Assembly: GCF_000003605.2 (NCBI RefSeq)
Contig: NW_003109086.1
Span: 217,072 to 248,707 of the forward strand
From: Saccoglossus kowalevskii
Taxonomy: Eukaryota > Hemichordata > Enteropneusta > Harrimaniidae
Length of the DNA: 31,636 nt
Direction of reading: 5' to 3'
Both the position numbers and the translations under genes were made by a program. The notes beneath the pieces are model-generated. The model ran no database searches and was not told the origin of the DNA. It saw nothing but the letters and a program-made list of their open reading frames with translations. Positions 1 to 15,578 of the stretch are shown piece after piece (position 1 is the stretch's first letter; every line of letters starts with the position of its first letter).

Positions 1-616
1 GTACTGATTCTTAATGGCCATGTCTTGTGACGCCCTCTATTTGAACCTGATGGCAGAATTGGATACTGTATAATCTGTATTGTTATACATAACTAATTCT
101 TGTTCATTTTTAGTTTTAGCGTTGAAATCCCCAGTCAGAATTATTGCCTCTTTTTTTCATATTTGGCAATATCTTTTTCTAGTAGCTGATACAGATTACA
201 CTCTTGCCAAGTGAAAATACTAGACGATTGAGGACTAATGTATAGTGTGCATAGAAATAAGTCCTGATCTAAATTGAAGAATTTCTGTCGAGTTGTGCCC
301 AAATAAAGTCATCTGAGCTACTATTAACACGCTTTATACCTTTTTTGTATATGTTTTTGAAATAGAGGACTACCCCGCCCGAGTTTGAGCGTGCTTTTTT
401 ATGTTTTTTGGACCGAAATGAGTGGTAATAATTATAATTTGGTACATCAATGCACGAGTCTGTGTTTGTTTTTGTTTCAGTTAAACTAATAAAATCAAAA
501 TTACTAATACTATCTATAAAGGTGCTGTCACCTAATTTCTTTTCTAAGTTTCCAAAACTATTCCAAGCAGAAAATTTAAGGGTATGTCTACTCACTCCAA
601 AATGTGACATACTCAT
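1..616 (-). pseudogene. LINE ORF2 endonuclease domain, frameshifted
   Basis: The minus-strand frame from 616 to 269 reads as the N-terminus of a LINE ORF2 endonuclease: an opening LKFSAWN block, then SLTETKT (the catalytic Glu block of the EEP fold), a HSFRSKKHKKA block and NSGGVVLYF. After 269 the homology continues in other frames (a YISPQSSS-like region, then TGDFNA at about 140-125), so at least two frameshifts separate the pieces. In life this domain nicks target DNA for target-primed reverse transcription. It is a relic here. Jockey or L2 clades are alternatives to CR1. Confidence 0.8.
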
Positions 617-727
617 ATAAAAAATGTGCAGAAGAATAGAAGATAGAAAAAAAGCAACAAATTACTGCTTTAGGATACCTGATCCTAGGTCTGTACATGT
701 TTTAAAACACTTCAGATACTGTCAAAG

Positions 728-1152
728 TTATCTTCCAATATAGTTCTTTATGTTGGTCAACATATCCTCAATGAATTGTTTCTTATTGGTGCCAGAACTG
801 TTCATTCTGTTACGTTGATTGAAGAAGTGATTGACTCTTTGGTGTGTATGTTTGTGGTGATCCATGTGTCTTGATGTAGTACTAGCGTTAGGTCGTTGGT
901 CCTTTACATGTGAAACTATTGCTCCATAGGTGTATCTCTTCATGTTATATACCAGAAAGCTTGTATTCTTTTTATTGACATGGACTTTGTCTTCAAATAA
1001 ATATGATTTGATGTTATTTTCCTTATCTATAAGGTTGTGATGGATGTAATAAACATCAGTGGTGGATTTGCAGGTCTCTTGAATTAAATCATTTAGTCTG
1101 GATTGGGTGTGGTTGAATGACGCAATGTCAATCTGAAATACAAGAGTTCATA
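728..1152 (-). pseudogene. LINE ORF1 C-terminal region
   Basis: The minus-strand frame is open from about 1152 to 728, longer than its first ATG at 943 suggests. It contains SRLNDLIQETC, then YIHHNL, then LFEDKVHVNKK and a YNMKRYTYG tail. This resembles the end of the SGNH/GDSL-like esterase ORF1 of CR1-type LINEs, where an L..D.VHLNKKG block precedes the last helix. A TGA lies just upstream, so the ORF1 is truncated. Its placement just 5' of the ORF2 endonuclease supports the call. Function in the element (RNA binding or esterase) is known only for relatives. Confidence 0.6.
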
Positions 1153-1214
1153 TGTGGATTTCTTCAGACTCTAAATACAAAATAAATGTTTATTAAACTT
1201 GTTGACAAATTGTG

Positions 1215-1502
1215 CTACTGTAATAAGAATTTGACGGGAGTGTTCTCTTTCAACTGCATGTCGCCCATTATTTGCATTTGAGATTTGAGATCAATGTACA
1301 CGGGCGTAAATAACCCCATAATATAACAAATCATATTGTGTTCTTGTACACGAACAAATATCTTCGTATACATTGTCGGATGCAAATTGTCAATACCCAT
1401 GTTGCCATTACGTATATAACGTGTAAGAATTTTCAGAAAACCATATTGAGTGTGGTTATAGTGATCATGAGCTGTGTGTGAATGTAAAAGGTTACATTTC
1501 AA
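1215..1502 (-). other. Unrecognised 95-codon ORF
   Basis: An open frame on the minus strand with coding-like composition, including the stretch DNLHPTMYTKIFVRVQEHNM and a LFTPVYIDLKSQMQIMGDMQ block. I do not recognise the family. It lies just 5' of the minus-strand LINE relic, so it could be mobile-element sequence, or a lone exon. No clear splice sites or signal peptide were seen. It may be non-coding. Confidence 0.2.
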
Positions 1503-1588
1503 AACTTGCTGAATGTGTTAACATAATCTCACGTTAAATTATTCAATAAAATATTCCGTTGCTATCGCAACCCGTACGAGTTATTTTA

Positions 1589-1924
1589 ATGCTGGTAGCC
1601 TGGCTTCCTAGGCTTTTATTTATGTTGCTCCAAACGACATACGACATCCCTTTGTGCACATTGGATGACACAGAGTCGACATTCAATCTACTTGTGTTTG
1701 TCACTAAATTCCATGCAGGCATTGTTTATGGTAAGTGTTTTTTTATTTACTATTTATTGACAATTTCTGAGTTGTGTGTAGTTTTCAGTTCTATATTGTG
1801 CACTTGTCATTTGTCGGACGATAAGAACACAGATATGACAATGGAATCACAGCGTTGCTTGACGAATTGCATGGATTTAAACAAACGCACTCAGTGGTAT
1901 ACTACACTATCAAACGCCCAGTGA
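1589..1924 (+). other. Unrecognised ORF with a strong splice donor inside
   Basis: From the first ATG (1589) the frame begins with a hydrophobic stretch (VAWLPRLLFMLLQ) and then a TTYDIPLCTLDDTEST segment. A perfect donor GTAAGT occurs at 1731. If this is an exon it would end at 1730, and the rest of the ORF would be intron. No acceptor or partner exon was found and the protein is not recognised. It could be chance. Confidence 0.15.
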
Positions 1925-1981
1925 TTTGACGTTTAGGCAAATTCGTATTATTTGGAATGTATAGGCTATTTTAGTTTCAAT

Positions 1982-2290
1982 GTTAACAGAGGGAGGACGT
2001 TGTGTGTGGTATTAATGCCAGTGCTTTTTATGGCAGAATGCTGAGGCTATTTCTGGTCAAATAAATATAAAGTATGCATTGATACCAAGCATTGAGTGAG
2101 ATAAAGGAGCTACCCACGTAACTGTTTTCGGGTATATGTCTTTCTTAACACAATATATATCAATACAACGAGAAGAGTCTCAGTAATACTTTTTATTTTG
2201 TAGATATAAAATTATTGTCAGAATATAAATTCAGAATATAAATTCATTGCTTCAGTAGGATTAAAAACTCTAAAAATAGGGATAATTCTA
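1982..2290. repeat. Interspersed repeat A, copy 1
   Basis: About 305 bases beginning CAGAGGGAGG and ending near TACATGCAAA recur at 24971-25275 with only scattered differences (roughly nine in ten bases match by eye). Flanks differ at both ends. No ORF or terminal inverted repeat was found, so it is probably a short non-autonomous mobile element of unknown class. Confidence 0.75.
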
Positions 2291-2295
2291 CATGC

Positions 2296-3535
2296 AAATA
2301 TTTCCACTGTTGAGTGAAATCAGAGCCAAAATGATTTCATTTATTTTAAAACCAAGTTATATTAGATATCCTTTACATGATTTTTAGACATTTTAAAATT
2401 ACATCGCGTTTTTACTCCTTTGTAGACCATTATATAATCATTTGTTTTTACGTATTTTGATCATCTTTGATGTTATCGACTGTTTTTTGTTTTGATCATT
2501 TCCTCCCTGAACGTTTTGTTTATATTAATGTTTACCTCCATCTTGCTGAACCAACGAACAACATTTCGGCCTATTGGGGTTATATTTTATGGTACTAGTG
2601 GTTCACAGATATGTTATATTACAAAAATATTTGCTTTTTAACGTTCATGATAGGGAAAATAGGAAAAAAAGTAAAATGAACCATAGCGTAATGGATATGG
2701 AATAAACGCCGATTCTTAAACACAACTTTATCGTCAATTGATCGCCTGTGATTAAAATATAATTTATTGATGGAGTCATCATGATCTTGTTGGTGATAGC
2801 AACACATTGGCAACCGTTTGCTTAATTTTGCTATATTTCTGTTAGTGGTATCAAGATACTAAATATTGTTCGGTTCCAGAGGTAAATCCTCAGTAGCCTG
2901 CAGAGTGAATGAGACAATGGAGCGATGAATAAAAAATTCACACTACACCTACACCAGGTTGACTCTTTCAAAAGATTGATAACATTTATTTCATCGTTTC
3001 GCATTAAAAATAAGGCATCGCCAACACGACACACTCGGTGAATGGTCTTACTGCAGCTAACAGGTATTAGCGAATTACAATGAAAGGCATAAACAAGTGG
3101 ATGTTGTAAATTACATTTTGAAGAATAATAGTAAGTTATAACCATGCGCCAGGGCGTAATAAGGCTGACCAAGAATGATTGCTAAGTTGGTTTGTACCTA
3201 GATTTGAAATTACAGACCACAAATTGGCTTTGAAATGAAGCTGTGGAACTTTTGCAAATGCTTGATATAGCCTTATGTCAAAGTGAAGAAATGTTATGAT
3301 ACGATATTAAACATTGAATGACACTGATTTACAAAAAAATGTTCAGAACAAAGAAAATCGAAAAACCTCGAAAAAACAATGTTATAATGAATGACAAATA
3401 TAACTTAATGATAAAGAAAGAAAATTAATTTGGGCACTGATCTCTCCTCTCCATATAAAAATAGATTGTGTTATTTCGCCCTTAGATAGATGTACATTCG
3501 TTTGGTTAAAAACACAATATGCTATATTATATCTT
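2296..3535. other. No gene recognised
   Basis: AT-rich sequence between repeats A1 and B1. The minus strand has two modest ORFs (2813-2619 and 3172-2831), neither recognised; they show no conserved motif and are not present elsewhere in the window. I see no RNA gene or promoter that can be defended. Confidence 0.4.
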
Positions 3536-4310
3536 GACACTTGGCAAAGTGAAAGGCCTGCTTATTGCTAATAAGAGGAGCACCCGAAGAACTCACATTG
3601 GACAGGGGGTTCTTTCACTGCTAGAATGAAGTAAACAAGACAATAGTACAAGAATACACATACACATAAAATACAAAGCACAGAATAATGCAATGACTAA
3701 ATTCACTAAAATAGTGGATTGCATAGCGATGTGCGCATTGATGGTAACTCACAGTTCCAGGATGTGGAAATTGATGACAGTCAATGGCTTCTGCGATGAA
3801 GAAAAATATATATGTCTTGCTTGCAGATGAACGCTGTTATACCGAAGAGCACTACTGAAAGCAGGAGATCGCAGAGCAGTTCATACAAGTCTCACAGACT
3901 GATGGTTGAAGCCTGTATCACATGTCTCACAATATCGTAGTAGCAACATACAGGGTACTCAGTTGAAATGGTAGACAACAACTGTCCTCAGTCTAGCCTA
4001 TTTTAGGACATAAATGACCCAAATTCAGGTACACCACCTGGGTTTCCACAGAAATGTGGTCTAGCTAGCAGCTGTCTCACGATGACATGCAGGCTTTCAC
4101 GTCAAAAAGTCAGTAGATAGTAAACATTCTGTGTTATGTAAATCACAAGCACACTTGATAGATTCCGATTGTCCTTGTAAAAGAAGTATGACCTGCCAAT
4201 CACCTTTATGACAGTTATCACACTGCAATGAACAGCGTTTCTTCCCACACACTTCTATTTGCAGGGTTTTGGGTAATATGAAAAAAAAACATAGAGTAAA
4301 GGATGCTAAC
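3536..4310. repeat. Repeat B, copy 1
   Basis: About 770 bases recur in the same orientation at 27175-28000. Shared blocks include AGGCCTGCTTATTGC at the left end, a GGACAGGGGGTTCTTTCACT block, a GGAGATCGCAGAGCAGTT block and ATTTGCAGGGTTTT near the right end. The copies differ by many small indels. No terminal inverted repeats were found. It carries the small minus-strand ORF described separately. It may be a mobile element or a dispersed segmental duplicate. Confidence 0.7.
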
Positions 4311-4348
4311 AACACTAAACAGTTCATTGATTCTATTGAGCCAATCAA
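4097..4348 (-). CDS. Possible small secreted Cys-rich peptide inside repeat B1
   Basis: An 83-codon ORF starting at 4348. After a short polar start it has a hydrophobic run (LVLLASFTLCFFFILP) that looks like a signal peptide or membrane segment. A Cys-rich part follows: EVCGKKRCSLQCDNC, then CACDLHNTEC. Repeat B2 keeps the Cys-rich words (GKKRC.LPCDNC, and ES.RCACDLHN..C) but splits them over frameshifts, so B2 is broken. The surviving words show that the sequence was once shared, not that it is translated today. No family recognised. Could be mobile-element coding sequence or chance. Confidence 0.25.
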   Translation of the reverse strand: MIGSIESMNCLVLLASFTLCFFFILPKTLQIEVCGKKRCSLQCDNCHKGDWQVILLLQGQSESIKCACDLHNTECLLSTDFLT

Positions 4349-4527
4349 TTATTTTCTGATATTTCATGCATCACTAGTGCTCCACACCATTTTTTCTGGT
4401 AAAACAAATACCATGAAACATTTGAAATAAACCGTAATATTTGCTGAGTCAGTACTTAAAAGTGTCTAGGAATGATATTAATATTCATGATAAACATTGT
4501 TAATGATATAAATATTTATTGTTCATC

Positions 4528-4534
4528 TTTATAG
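4528..4534 (+). promoter_or_regulatory. LDH: Splice acceptor before the LDH start codon
   Basis: TTTATAG lies 13 bases before the start ATG, after a T/A-rich run with a possible branch region. It suggests that the first coding exon is preceded by a 5' untranslated exon and that the promoter lies further left, perhaps beyond repeat B1. No CpG island or TATA box can be assigned. Confidence 0.45.
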
Positions 4535-4547
4535 ATTAATTGTGAGC

Positions 4548-8842
<4,295 letters not shown>

Positions 8843-9837
8843 TCATTGTTCTATATCGGGCATGATAAGTTTTGTTTGTCTCATACAAATTCACGATTTC
8901 TTTTATCGATTCATAAGATTTATATCAATTTCAAAACCCCCAGTATTTCATTTTAGGATTTCATTTTAGACATTATGTTGTCGACTTATCTTTATTTCAT
9001 TCAAGATCTAGTAACTAGCAGTTGCTTTATTTACCATTTAGAGCGTAATAGGTTTGATGATATTGGAATTCCCCTTTATGTATAATATCATATCATAACA
9101 GTTATCAAATCGTAGGTATTAACCTTAATAGGTAACTGTTATATAATTTAAAATATATTCGTTTATAAAAACACTTAATTATTCGAAAAAAATACTTTAC
9201 CTTTTAGAAGAAAATTTAATTCGGTTAACAAAATACATGCAATTATTATATTTGCGTTACATTGTGACGTAATTCACTTTGATACAAGTTATTGTTTGTG
9301 GATATATTGTTGTTTGTTGTAATAGCATGATCTATAATGCCCGGTGTTGGATAAACTCCATATCTTTGCATAATTCTGTTATTTTGAGAAAGAAACAAAT
9401 AGTATTAATGATAATTAACCAAAAATATGAACATCATCAGCACAACGAAGGGACATACTGTTTATTTCGCAGTTTGTTTTACATTGAGTTAGGATCTCTA
9501 CTCTTTGAAGATTATTGCACAAACTAGTAACATAAATAAACGCCATATAGTTTTTTAATTGTTAATAATTGTTTAAACTCGCAACAACGTTATTGATAAA
9601 ACTAAATCATTATACTTCGTAAGGTACGTTCATGTAACGATAAATATTAATTCGTTTGTTCCGATTATGCTTAATTTAATTTGAATACAAACAAGCTGCA
9701 TATTGTTTTATGTTCGGTTGGTCATTACTTGTTGTTTGAAATAAACAAAAGTAGACCAGAATCTGACACCATATATCAAAAGAAAGTTAAGCAAACTTAT
9801 ATAAAACAATAATTTAACAATTGTGGGTTTTTTTCGC
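8843..9837. other. LDH 3' flank, no further gene seen
   Basis: AT-rich sequence with no recognised gene. No AATAAA occurs close to the LDH stop; the first good ones lie near 9533 (ATAAATAAAC) and 9738, so the 3' untranslated region may be long or use a variant signal. An 82-codon ORF at 9279-9527 has no recognisable motif. Confidence 0.4.
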
Positions 9838-11605
9838 TAAAATTCGTCAAATGAAGGCGGAATATCAATAAAAATGTGTAAAAACAAAATCTGTTTATTT
9901 AAATGGACAATAGTCGATATATTTCAGCACAGTCGAGTATTGATGTACCTACTGACAATATTTGCTTTTTTAACCACATTCATATGATTAAACTGAAATG
10001 TAAACAACCGCCGTGGTTTATTGCCTTGATAAAAATAACAATAAAGAAGGATCAAATCATTGGGAATTACATAGATGCAATAATAAATAATATAGTAATT
10101 CTCAGGCTATTATAATCATACTGTAATGTTATCACAAACATATTACAAACATATAAAAACGCATACACGAAATTCAAACTCATGACAACAGGAATCATCT
10201 TGCAACTGTAAGTAGACATGCCCGACCCATAATACAATTGAAATTTACCAACTACTCTCGAACTATTGTGATTGGGCAAAAACCCAATTGAGAAAGTTAT
10301 TTATTGAGATTTATTTTTCCATCATACGCTTTAGTTGACGCTGATTGGTTTCTTTCCCTGTGCTGACCAGATATCTTATCCACAAATATTGTCATGTAGT
10401 TTGATGATATTAGAGATTCTGTACCAAGTGAAGATTGAGAATGTAACATAAGTTCATAAATCAGGATGTTAGGAAGATCAGAGGTACTCCTCTGTAAAGT
10501 CTAAATCCAATTTATGTTAATGAATGACTTTAAAGAAATATTTCACATTGATCACTGATTGCAACAACACGGTCACAATTGTGCTATATTTTCACCAGAG
10601 AAGGCGCTGTAGTCATCTTTCGTAATTACAGTAGTGGCATACCATTTGTGAACCGCACTCAGTTTGAGTATATGTACCAAAGCGCATACCATATCGTGCA
10701 TCAGTAATGGCAGACAAAATGTGAATTCTTTAGATACAGTCACATTCAGCCCTACAATATAATGTATTAATTCTATTCAAATGTGTTGTACTATATACAG
10801 TTTGTCAAAACACCTGTATTTAGATAATTACTGGTCAGTGGTGTATGCATACGTTAAGCAGATGACCATGGTTTCATTGAAACTTCATTAAAATATTGGC
10901 AGTATGTATACTGACGAAATTGTTTTGTAAATTATAGCTGATGTGGAAGGAACGATATCTATACATTTACACGTAACAGTGTGCGAAATAATCAAGACAG
11001 AATGGTAATTGTAAAACTGACCACGCAATCCACTTGAATGTGCATGAATATGAAGTCACAATTTACATCAATGAACACATTTTGGCCTCCAGCAAGATAC
11101 TATTCTAGATTGCAAACACACATAGCAAGGAATATAAATACAAGTACATCCGAACATAGAATAGTGAAATTTCCTTTTGCGTGGAAGAAGGCCAGCCAAG
11201 TATTTGTATACGCTCTGCTCCAACGTATTAATTAACACTTTATTTGTTAATACTTGATATACCCATTACTATTTTATTGCAGATTTCAATATAAATTTTG
11301 ATTATGGTCATTATTTATTGATCTGCAACTATCGTCTGGTGTCATCATTGTAGGTATTGTAGGAAGTTGAGAAATTTACTGCTGGGCTTAACAATTACCT
11401 ATACAAAATTAACCCCACTTAGTAAAACATTATATTAACCTGTGATTTAATGTAGTTTAAAATAACTATGACTTCAGGATGATTCTGAATCATTACACTC
11501 TCCTAAACGTTAAACAATTATTTTGACAGCCGAACCGAATAACACCTAACTCTACAATAATAAACCATATATATGCCAACGTTCCTAATAACTATGTCGA
11601 CTGTG
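9838..11605. repeat. Duplicated unit C, copy 1
   Basis: About 1.75 kb that recurs in the same order and orientation at 25343-27172, with part of it again at 30640-30970. Shared anchors include ATTCGTCAAATGAAGG, GGACAATAGTCGATATATTT, CAGAGAAGGCGCTGTAGTCA and CCAAAGCGCATACCATATCG. The right end of the unit (from about 11390) is endonuclease sequence of the LINE that continues into 12.7 kb. The small membrane-protein ORF intact in copy 2 (26419-26559) is frameshifted here near 10868-10990. Confidence 0.85.
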
Positions 11606-12700
11606 GAATAGGTTTTACTGACATTACCGATCCCATTCCACTTTTTGCTACCGTATAAAAACTTTCAATAATCTATTCATTATATTATATCTTGCCAGAG
11701 ACTTCTTCAGTGGTCATATTGACAAATTTTACAGTAAACTGTCAAATGTAGATTGATTAGTTATTACAAATAAGGTTGACTCAACTCAAATCATTTGTAA
11801 AGATCTCTGGAGTGCATTCATTAAAATAAATAAATAAAAAAATAAAAAAATAAAAAGCTGTGGGTAACTCTGGGCCTTCTTAAGTCAATACAGCATAAGC
11901 ATAAACTATATGAAAAACTTGTTGAAAGTAAGTTGATCCAGTCTTAACTCTTTTCCGAAACTGAAAAATATTACTACTTGGCTCAATTCAATAAATTTTA
12001 AATAATATTTTCCATTATTTGCAAACAGCTAGCTAAAATAATTACAACCAATATTAATCTTATGATTTACCTCAAATCGAATCCGAGTGCTTTCTTTTTC
12101 AGCCCCATTGTTGAAAATAAGTTTTAACCCATGGTTTGGAAACTAACCAATCATGCAGTCACAACATAAATTCTAACATACTTAAAGATGCTGCCCAGTC
12201 TCTCTCTTGTTAGTGGGTATTTTCCAGAATAAATAAATGTATAAAATGACCCCCTATACCTTACACAACTATAGACCTATATTCATTCTGCATAAAATCA
12301 GCAAAATATTTGAACGTTTTGGAAATATCTTTTCTTTAAAAAATCAAATATTCTCTATAGAAACCAATATGGATTCCATTATAAATACAGCACTAAACTG
12401 GCACTCATTGATCTTGTGAAAGTAATCCTTCATGATAATGATGAAGGATACTTCAGTCTGGACATTTTTTTTCATCTGACCAAAGCACTTGATCACTCAT
12501 AGCATTCTTTTGACAACATTGCAATTCTATGGTGTTCGTGGTACCCCGTGCTCTGGTGTAAAAGTTATCTATCAAATTCTGAATAATTTATTCAAGCTCA
12601 TGGATATAGTTCTGACATCCTTTCTTTGGTGTACCCCACAGATCTATACTTACATAGTAAAATTGCATAGTAAAAAAGACTTAGATCACTTCTAAAATAA
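11390..12700 (+). mobile_element. CR1-like LINE fragment (endonuclease end, linker, reverse transcriptase start)
   Basis: Plus-strand translations, with many frameshifts, follow the order of a LINE ORF2. A MTSRMILNHYTLL and RITPN..STIINHIY block comes first, then NNYVDCGIGFTDITD (endonuclease end, 11575-11640), then GLLKSIQHKHKLYEKL (linker, about 11870-11920). Reverse transcriptase blocks follow: HNYRPIFILHKISKIFER (12265-12320), a DEGYFS..FF.LTKALDH block (about 12440-12500) and YLSN..FIQAHGYSSDIL (about 12570-12620). The catalytic YADD block was not found. The same family occurs at 18.64-20.62 kb. Confidence 0.8.
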
Positions 12701-12889
12701 ATAGATTGATACTGAAGGTCAACCACAATTTTCATATAACTTTGTCCAAATAACTGTTTTAGTTACAATCAATGAAGTAATTACAATGAATCACACCTTC
12801 ACTCAGCCTAAATCAACAGTAGCTGAATTTGTCAAACATGATAAACACATGATATCTTTCATAGGTGTCACGTTTCGCCGCCCATTCTT

Positions 12890-13340
12890 GTTCAGTCCTC
12901 TGTTCATCTTTCACTAAATTTGATGATTATATCGAAGCTGCCGCTTTTTAACCTTTTGCTTCCTGTTTTTGCCAAACATTGTTTCTAGGGTGTTGAATGG
13001 TACACTGACCTAGAAATTCCTAAGAATTCAGTCTCGCAGAGAGTCACCCGTGGTGGAAATTGCCTGTGGATGAAGTATCCTCCACGTTTAATTAATTTAC
13101 TATTCTGAACGGAGAATTACAGAAATGTATCGAGTACCATAACCCTATTGTTTTCCTCGCAATCTATAAGTACGTCGATTTGTGCATCACTAACAAAAGA
13201 TAAAAATAAGCGAAATCCACGATAATCCGAAAATTTAAATTAGTCACTATCAAAAAAACATTGTGAGAAATCGAAATTTGGATTCATTTCACAACAGTTG
13301 GTAAAGGTAAATGTTATGTTTAACTTAACACCATCATGTA
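12890..13340 (-). pseudogene. Inverted fukutin-like fragment (last two exons)
   Basis: On the minus strand this matches the 3' half of fukutin-like copy 1. Reading 13340 to 12890 gives the intron before exon 5b, exon 5b (about 13217-13100, with LSFVSDAQID followed by EENN), and exon 6 (about 13060-12890). Exon 6 is recognisable at nucleotide level (GGTACACTGACCT, GTCACCCGTGGT) but has small deletions and stops. It also carries the sequence at the edge of the copy-1 DxD deletion (AACTTAACACCA), which suggests that it was copied from copy 1 or a sister after that deletion. It cannot encode a product. Confidence 0.75.
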
Positions 13341-13404
13341 ACATTTACACATGACTCGTTTTGAAATGTTCTCTTACACAAAGTCAATATTGTATTTTTG
13401 GAAA

Positions 13405-14520
13405 TACAGGTATGCATAGCTGCGACACCAGGGACAGTATAATTGTCTTGTTATAGTTTGTAGTTTCTACTTTAAATCGCTCAGTGTATTCTACATCAAA
13501 AATATACCTTCCTTGTGTTGTAATAACATTTTAGTTTTCGAATCACATTGATATTTTTGCAGGTCATACATTTTCTACATACATTTGAATAACACAAATA
13601 TTACGTCTATAATCAGTAGACAAAAAACGTGCTGTAGAAATTTCCATTAATTTGTGAGGATGTCTGATGAACAATTGGTTAGAAATATGGGGTTACACGA
13701 CAAAATCAGTCGAAAGTGCCTTAAACTAAATTATCAGGTCAAGGAGAGCTCTACTATTTAAAGCCTTATATTATCTATGTAGATACATGCACCTTTAATA
13801 GGACTCTATGTGTTGGCACACACCACTCAATGGAAAGGGACTACACCACTTGCGAAAAGTAATTTTGATCCAACAATATATAATTTGCGATATATTCGGT
13901 ATAGCTTTGAAGTATCTACTATCTTTAATAACATAATTTTAAAGGTGTATCGTTATTATTGCATTTATAAATTAATAACACATATGTCACCTGCAGTCCT
14001 AACAAATGGACTCTCCCCAAAATTCAGTATTATATGTCATTTTGTATTCAAGCGTAGTATTAGCACAGGTTACAGTGGACATGAAGACGGTCAAATTTGT
14101 TAGTTTGTTATTAGTACTTTTACTCGCAGTTGTTGGTTTAATTACTGTTATAATACAGATATGTCGTATCTCAACACAGTCCGATACAATTGATGACCCG
14201 CTCGACGCGAAACTGGTGAGTAGTGCACGTCATAGTCACAATATGGCTGGAAAACCAGTGGGATATCCTGTATTGAATAGCATGTGTATCTAATATTTAG
14301 AACACGATGACTGAAACATCGACAAGTCAAGTCAAATACGACATACATCTATATTGAATTATCCTGTAACTGCCAGCAATAGACCGTTTCCCAAAAGCTG
14401 CGCGATTTACGCATATTAACAGTGAGTTCAGTCACATGACACAGGTCAAGCTCGCAGTTCAATATGGTGGCAACCGCATTGACCTGTTGTTGTAAACCTT
14501 ATCACGAAAAACTATATGTG
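13405..14520 (+). repeat. Duplicated unit D, copy 1 (5' region and first exon of fukutin-like copy 1)
   Basis: About 1.1 kb present in three places: here, inverted at 20820-21985, and partly at 22440-23260. Shared anchors are CAGGTATGCATAGCTGCGA, AAATTTCC.TTAATT..TG, GATGTCTGATGAA, ACACCACTTGC.AAAAGT, TCGGTATAGCTTTGAAGT and the membrane-anchor exon. The right end (14440-14500) is relatively CG-rich and contains AATATGGTGGCAACC, also present in the inverted copy. Confidence 0.8.
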
Positions 14521-15321
14521 CTGTGATACTTGAAGCTACAGCGGGAGACTAACGTTGCGATTACGGCGGATGTAAGAGTGATTCTCACATTCAGCATAAA
14601 TATTATATAAAAGTGTTTTTGTTATTTGCGATTCCCTAAACTAAACGCACTGAAAAGTGCGATCGTAGTTCAGTACTTGCTCAATCAGGACATTTTAGGG
14701 TTTTTTTTCTGCACTTTGTGGAAGGAAAAGGTCCTACGGAGTTGCATCCCGAACAAATACGGGCAAGTGAGAGATGTTTTGAAGGCCGTATATTCGAATA
14801 GCGAAATGTAATGTCATCCCCGACCCAAGTAAACTTGTTTTGGAAGTTATGTAATGCAAGTCGACCATGCATGGCAACATAATTTGACATCTTCGAAAGC
14901 TTTGTAGGCCTGAGCTTCTTCCGGTCACATTTGGATCGATGACACATTAAATAACACTATTGGCGCTAGGTCCTAATAATGATAAGCATTAGTGACTAGC
15001 ATGTTATGTTATTTGCCCCATTAAGTTATCATTAGCCACATAGTGGATATTTTTTTCTTTACATCAGCATGTTTCGGCTATCACATTAGCCATTTCAAAT
15101 TTTAGTAAGTATATGCATGAAGCTATATACAAGTAGCTCCCTGGTATTTGATAATGTGGGTAATGGAAGGTGTTCGATTGGTTGAAAAACATCGGATAAG
15201 CCGAATTCTGGAACATTACTTAAATCACTAGAGTAACCAGTTAATTTCAAAGGATCAATGAAATCACAACCAAGTTTGCTAAGTCTTATAGCAACTAGGT
15301 TTTATGATAAGGCATAACAAA

Positions 15322-15531
15322 TCAGGGTCTTCTCGAGTTCCAAGCCATGCACAACTTTAACAATTGCAAGAAGCATATTCTCATATTATTATAGGAGAAA
15401 GGTGAAACGCCGAAATTATGCAGAATGTGTTGCACGGCCATTCGATCGAAGTCAGCCAAGGTCGAAAACGTGAAACAGATGCAAGAAATCATTCCAGAAT
15501 TGATCGCGCACACAACACGATTTAGCGCCAT
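15322..15531 (-). other. Possible first exon downstream of a minus-strand promoter
   Basis: A 69-codon ORF beginning AAAATGGCG (good initiation context), opening MALNRVVCAINSGMISC. It starts 48 bases downstream, on the minus strand, of a perfect TCTCGCGAGA palindrome and lies in a CpG-rich patch. The protein is not recognised; the N-terminus could be a mitochondrial presequence or signal, but acidic residues come early. No donor site stands out. This is inference from promoter context, not from homology. Confidence 0.2.
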
Positions 15532-15578
15532 TTTGAATCTAAGTTTGCCGTGTATCGTGTGCTAGGCATATTCAACAG

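Larger units (their letters stand above)
1..1152 (-). mobile_element. CR1-like LINE fragment (ORF1 tail plus ORF2 endonuclease start)
   Basis: Two minus-strand reading frames follow each other in the order expected of a CR1/L2-type non-LTR retrotransposon: the end of an ORF1 (about 1152 to 728), a gap of about 110 bases, then the start of an ORF2 apurinic-like endonuclease (616 down to the window edge). The ORF2 part contains recognisable endonuclease blocks, including LTETKT, HSFR with KKHKKA, NSGG and a later TGDFNA. Several frameshifts are needed below position 269, so it is a dead copy. The rest of ORF2 (reverse transcriptase) lies outside the window to the left. Family assignment is by motif reading only. 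Confidence 0.8.

Noticed and set aside
9279-9527. 82-codon ORF after LDH
   Set aside because: Low-complexity hydrophobic composition, no motif, no splice context.
14681-14947. Overlapping minus-strand ORFs with paired cysteines
   Set aside because: Several frames are open at once, which fits lower AT content rather than a gene; no motif recognised. Left as part of the intron description.
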